64,000 bases of DNA, taken from assembly GCA_015179025.1 (NCBI GenBank), contig WHUX01000142.1, forward strand, positions 1 to 64,000, read 5' to 3'. A program made the translations under genes and the position numbers. Positions within the stretch are counted from its first letter, which is position 1. Every line of letters starts with the position of its first letter. The notes under the pieces are model-generated. The model was given only the letters and a program-made list of their open reading frames with translations. It was not told where the DNA came from and ran no database searches. Shown here piece after piece: positions 59,153 through 64,000 of this stretch. The DNA comes from Terfezia claveryi. Taxonomy: Eukaryota; Ascomycota; Pezizomycetes; Pezizales; Pezizaceae.

Positions 59153-62100
59153 AAACTCTCAGCTCTAGCTGAACGGACACAAATTGGACTACAATATTGG
59201 ATAATAGCCCAATTGATCTGGGAGGATGACTCAATCAACCCAGAGGTCAATCCTGAGGTTGATAAATTTTCCAGTGGCCGATACCAACTGTGTCCGGGAT
59301 CACTAATAGCCTAGTTGAATGTATTTAGTTAGGAATATTCAACTGCGTTATGTACCAAATACAGTAAATAAATTGCCCGCGAGCGAGAACATAACCGAAT
59401 TAGTAAGGAAGCGCTGGCGGATGCTTTGCAAGATATTCGGAGGCATTCCGGAGTCGCTTTGGAGAGTCTCTATGCCTCTGTGCTTCGCCGTGTTGGGACC
59501 GCATAATAAGTAAAGAATATTTTAAGAAAAAAAAATTCGCCGTGTAGCGACTGCCTTGGAGGCAGAGGGGGTATATACAACTATATATGTACTGGACTCG
59601 CGGAGTCACGTATGCCATACAAATACATACTCCGTGCAATGGTAAATTATTGCAGCGTGCAGACCAAAATTCATTGGCCAGTCCACGATCATTGGCTGCA
59701 TGCACGGCAATAATTTTAATGTCTATCCCTTTAAAGTATAAATAAAGTATGCGCACCAAATGTGAGACATGGATATGCCTCTTATGTAAGTACTTAGCAG
59801 TACTAGAGTACCGGTAGCCCGGCCATGTGCTGGTAATCATTGGATTATGATACTATACATACTTATGTACATGTTGTGAGGCTAATGTAGCTATATATGG
59901 AGGGATGCATTGGTATATCTGCATCTATATCCAATTAGATTTTGCATATACTATACGGAGTACCTGTACAGGTAAATCAGTACTCGTATTCAAGCTATCT
60001 GCCTATGGCAAGGGCGCACATCGCTATGCAGAGGCACAATGGATGATTCCACCACGAAGCCGCCCTATAACGTTACGTACACCATAAACAAACAAATGCC
60101 GTAGGAGATTGTATACCGCCACGCGTGTTCCTGCACTGATGTAACCAATATTTCACAGGCCTTTATCTGTGATCATCATTAGCACATGACTTTTGGTGGA
60201 TTCTGAGGACCTGTCTAATGCCTGCCGGTATCGTATTCCATCCACTCATTCCCCATCTCCGGTATATCCCTTAATCGACATGATGTTCCTTGGCTTTTGA
60301 GCTATCATGTTTTCCACTTTCCCTCTCTCCACAATCGCGGTGAATCGACCTGCAGTTATATGATCCGACCTATAGCCCCTGGCTATCTAGGGCTACCGTG
60401 TCTTTGCTTTCCCAGTCCAAAGCTATCCCTAAGATTTCTAGTACTCCTCCATTGACGCCGCTGCGATATCGCCGTCTATCCGTGTACGGAGTATGCTATG
60501 TCCATATTATGTTTCCATTCATCCACCCTTCTCGACGACCCCATCCACCTTAACTCCACATCCTACCGTACTTGCTTCAAGTGTAGACCTTTAGGTAGTC
60601 TTCGAATCTACTAGGCATTGTTATTTATATGGGATTTCCAAGTCGCCTCATCGCCTCACTCATCAGAGCCTCTTCATTCAGCCTTTGCACTGCTGGTAGT
60701 CTGTTCAGTAATTAACTGCCCCAGCAGGGAAACCTGTAAGCTGGATATCTCTCACCACCCGCTGGTTAGGCAACCTAAAGAGCTATGTGCTCCAGCGGCT
60801 TGTAAAACATCGGCTACCATTGAGATTATCGCAGGTGGGTTCCCCGACCACCAGGACTGACAGCATATCCATATGATTTTATCATCCCGTAGTCACTACG
60901 AAGGGAGTTTGGGTTGATCCACGCTTCCTTGTGTACACGACTTAGCATGCAATGATCCTCGGGCTAACCCGCTTCTACACTACCTCGATTCAAGGAAAAA
61001 CGATATGATGCAGAGCACCAGTTGCCTAGGGATGATGTCATTACACACCACTCCGCATTCAGAGACTAGTTAATGCTCCGTATCCGCCCTACTCTGATCT
61101 TAGGGTCGCCGCAAGGTCAGTTTGGTTCATCACCGCAGGGTCGTGACGTTTCACTTAGCATCTCTCCTTCATACGTGTGCAGTCACGGCAGCTAGTATGC
61201 TTGATCAACGTGAACGAAGCCAGGGCTTTATAAGAACCTGTCTCTTGTAGAGATTATCGTCAGGAGCCATGCTGATTTCCCGCCAAATCATGAATTCATT
61301 GGAAGACTCACCGGAGGCGGTTATATTTCTCAGAGATTTAAATGTGGCGTGCGCTCAATTGCTCCAGAGCTTTGATTACTAGCGGCGACGGTTAGAACGA
61401 ATCAAGCTCCTCGAACGGCCACAGTAAGCACTAAGCACATTGCTATGTAGTCTCGGCACCGCACATTGCGTAATTTATCCGAGCCTTATTCGGCCACAAG
61501 AACTGGGTCTACCACTAGACTGGTTGGTTGGCACGTCTACCTAGTCTGGTTGACGTCTACCACGCCCGGCGACAGCTCCAGAAGGCTTGGTAAACTAACT
61601 AACCGCCTTACCCTTTCGGGCTTCTGTCGACTATATCTTGAGGGAAAGAAGCTTCCCCACCATCAATTAACACCGAGGGACCCCATAGTACCCGGCGACT
61701 ACCTATATTGTGATGTCCTTCCCTAATGGTTGTTTAGTCTGTGAACTGTGTCTTTAAGTCTCGCACTACGATTTGGCTTCCGATTATCTCCTCATATTTT
61801 CATACGCACCATACCCCAGGTTACTCAACTCTACGCATCGAGTTTTGGAAGATTTACGGAAGGACCAGGGCTCCCATCATCTATGGTGTCACTAAGCATT
61901 TTTACCTTATATCGAAGGATTGCATGCATGACCTGTTGCTCTAACTTCGTTCGTGAGACAAAGGCCCTTGGTCCCCGGAGCTATTTTCGGTGGGCTCCCA
62001 ACCGATGGATCAGAGAGGTTGTAATGTTTATTTGACTACAGCCGCTCCTATCGACGCCCTATTACGACGCTGCTGCCTCCCCATTTTCGTGCGGTGCGCA

Positions 62101-62370
62101 GTAGCTTCATGAAGTGACTTTCCAGCAATTTGACCATATGAAGCAAGGGTTCGGAAAACCAATCCGGTAGGTGACCTCGTTTCTGCTCATGCAATCGACT
62201 TTCATCAATGGACTGCCGTGACATTGCACCCAATCGATGGCATCGCGCTTATGTGCGGAAGCTTCATCTACTGGATCGTTAGCGCAGGTCCCCACCCGAG
62301 ACAGGGTTAGGCATCGCATCACAGACCTGGAGCTTCCCAATAGGGCTACCGAAAAAAGGAAATGGTCGTA
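59153..62370. other. Intergenic, no supported gene
   Basis: Several TACGGAGTA-type words (about 59955 and 60484; inverse at 59631) occur. No coding or RNA gene is recognizable. Confidence 0.35.
61507..61561 (+). repeat. Two successive short insertions at one site, triple 7-bp duplication
   Basis: GTCTACC occurs at 61507-61513, 61535-61541 and 61555-61561. Between them lie ACTAGACTGGTTGGTTGGCAC (split: ACTAGACTGG then TTGGTTGGCAC) and TAGTCTGGTTGAC. Each insertion re-duplicated the same target. Confidence 0.82.
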
Positions 62371-62394
62371 GTCTGGTTGGCACAAATGGTCGTA
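62360..62394 (+). repeat. 13-nt insertion with 11-bp duplication
   Basis: AAATGGTCGTA (62360-62370) and its exact repeat (62384-62394) flank GTCTGGTTGGCAC. Confidence 0.87.
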
Positions 62395-62496
62395 TAGGGC
62401 CTGACTCCTCTTTTCGTCCTGATAACCTGTTGTGTCTAGCCCCTGCCAAATGCATTTCTTCCTCACCAGGATTGAGCAAATGGAGAGCTAGACGAC

Positions 62497-63690
62497 TTGG
62501 TTTCAGCACTAGCAATCATACACCCTGAAGGTGTACCCATGCCTTGGGTCCCGGAGGTTCACACTGGCTATTTTGTCTACGACTATTATTACAACCTACT
62601 CTCACCAATCACTCTTAGCAGGGGACCTCACCCTCCCCGGAAACTCCTCCAACACTGGCTTAAAGACGATCAACGTCTTGCTACCCATCTGATCATCTTC
62701 CTTTCAATTGCTATTCCCAGCTTCTCTATTTCTGTAATATCTGCTACTTATTCCTTGCTGCTGCCTCTCGATGCTCCTATTACCCACCGCCTATATTCCA
62801 CTGCCAGACATTTACTCTCCTCCCCCGGTTTCGCATGGAGCTCAACCCGTACATCAATATTGGCGGAATCTGTCCCAGGACTAATTGTCTATTGCTTTTG
62901 GCGGCAGCCTGCTCAACCTCTGCACCACGCTCCAAGCTGGCCGAGCTTTTGCCTACTTAAAATTCTGGTTTCTCTCATTGAGGTTGACTCCCAGGTGGGT
63001 ATCGTTTTTCCAGTCTTTGCTGTGGTCACATTTCAGTTTGAACTCCACTGCTGCTTCTTTAAGCATGGTTTGTGCTTCTCCCACCGTAATTGAGTTTACA
63101 CATCTTTGAATGTTAGGGGTGGAGCGTTTTCTGTTGTTAATTGCGGTTTCTTAGGGAATTGTCTCGTGTTGAGTAGCTTCACTTCTCGCTCCGCCGCAGC
63201 TATCATCGCTGACATGTATACCGTGAACAGCACTGGACTGAGTAGTGATCCCTGTGGTGTTCCTCCTGCCATCTTTGTGCTGCCCAGCACCCCCCTCCAC
63301 CTCAAGGGTCCTTGGTTGGAGGAGGTGGTCTACCCATTCAGCGATGGGGTGATGATTGATCAATACCTCGTTGATTTTTTTGCCGATCCAGACTGTTGAA
63401 AGCCGACTTGATGTCTCCTACATATACATCTCCATTGGACTCTTTCCGTAACGTCGCTATTAGCATAACTGAGTCCATTGCTCCCCTCCCTTTCCGGCTG
63501 CCGAAGGCTAGTGGGTGCCATACCTCTATCCCCTTAAGCCTTTCTGCTACAATTTTCTCCGCTAACTTGCCCACTGTGTTCCAGAAACACACAGCTGGTT
63601 TAGCTTTGAAGTTATCGCTGCCGCACGGCCGTACCGTCTTGAGCAGCGGTTTTTCGCAGTGGTGATGCAAAAGCCCCTAAGCCTCCCACT
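62497..63690 (-). mobile_element. Decayed LINE reverse transcriptase fragment, third family
   Basis: On the minus strand, NTVGKLAEKIVAERL, ASGSRKGRGAMDSV-like (read as FGSRKGRGAMDSV), VYVGDIKSAFNSLDR and, in the next frame, GGTPQGSLLSPVLFTVYMSAM are classic reverse-transcriptase blocks in the correct order (63600 to 63200). Weaker similarity to the following thumb region continues to about 62500 with stops. It differs from both other LINE families here, resembling the LINEs whose RT core reads NTVGK..EKI. No ends or duplication were found. Confidence 0.8.
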
Positions 63691-64000
63691 CTAGGGATGC
63701 TCTTCCGTAAGGTATATACTGTATATTGTCTGTCAATCTAGGGATTAAGTTTCAGCGGTTAAGAATAATATATTGGTAGTGGTCCTACGGCACCTAATGA
63801 GCATGCAAAAGCACGACTTGAGTGGGCCCTGGCGCATTGGCATCTGGTGGTTGAACAATGGAGGAAGGTGATATGAGGTGATGGAACCGAGATTCCGGTG
63901 ACCATTAGGAATAGGTATTCCGAGCACCTGGTCAAAAGTGGGATATAACTTCATAACGTGAGTCACAATGTTCTCGATTAACTGAGACATACTAGCCATT
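63691..64000. other. Right window edge, unassigned
   Basis: A minus-strand open frame (63999-63745) begins at the edge with no recognizable domain; it may be upstream LINE sequence or an unrelated gene. Confidence 0.25.

Noticed and set aside
1..64000. CRISPR arrays, operons, rRNA genes
   Set aside because: None seen; the repeats are dispersed, not regularly spaced, and gene structure is eukaryotic.

Overview
The window looks like nuclear DNA of a filamentous ascomycete (Pezizomycotina). The evidence is short GT..AG introns (54-78 nt), a Kip2/KipA-type kinesin, an RRM+YTH protein, a tRNA-Lys with an intron after position 37, Tad-like LINEs, and inactivating C-to-T/G-to-A stop codons of the kind RIP produces. 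Gene density is low and transposon debris abundant, as in truffle-like Pezizomycetes; that lineage is only a guess.

Layout. 1-1122 (minus): 5' part of a Crinkler-like gene, a ubiquitin-like header followed by a P-loop NTPase, running off the left edge. 3131-4345 (plus): a trypsin-fold serine protease. Its 3' end overlaps the coding end of a convergent GT8-type membrane glycosyltransferase (4308-5786, minus). 6253-13341: a nearly complete 7-kb LINE with a 12-bp target-site duplication, killed only by in-frame stops. 13.3-35.4 kb: gene-poor, with two 5'-truncated LINE tails that keep perfect 11- and 14-bp duplications (14.3 and 22.1 kb), a 50-aa Lys/Ala protein and a 123-aa Cys-tailed protein. 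35451-37772 (plus): a two-exon RRM+YTH m6A-reader-type protein. 44341-44426: tRNA-Lys(UUU). 45418-48802 (minus): a two-exon kinesin-7. 51355-52533: a TA-flanked Tc1/mariner-type element with about 90-bp inverted repeats and the tail of a transposase. 56.7-59.2 kb and 62.5-63.7 kb: two decayed LINE copies.

The most unusual feature is a very short dispersed insertion, core TAGTCTGGTTGGCAC, present about 20 times. At nine sites it sits between perfect 6-11-bp direct duplications of unrelated sequence, so these are real insertion events. Most copies are only 10-15 nt. Longer copies (37-58 nt) begin TAGTCT, end AGACTA and fold into hairpins. The TAGTCTGGTT end is constant and the other end ragged. 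That resembles extreme 5' truncation of a retro-inserted RNA ending ...AACCAGACTA, but no source element or enzyme is visible here.

The housekeeping genes (GT8, YTH, kinesin, tRNA) are islands among mobile DNA. The Crinkler-like gene and the protease are neighbours and may be an effector/conflict-type pair; that is inference from position alone.
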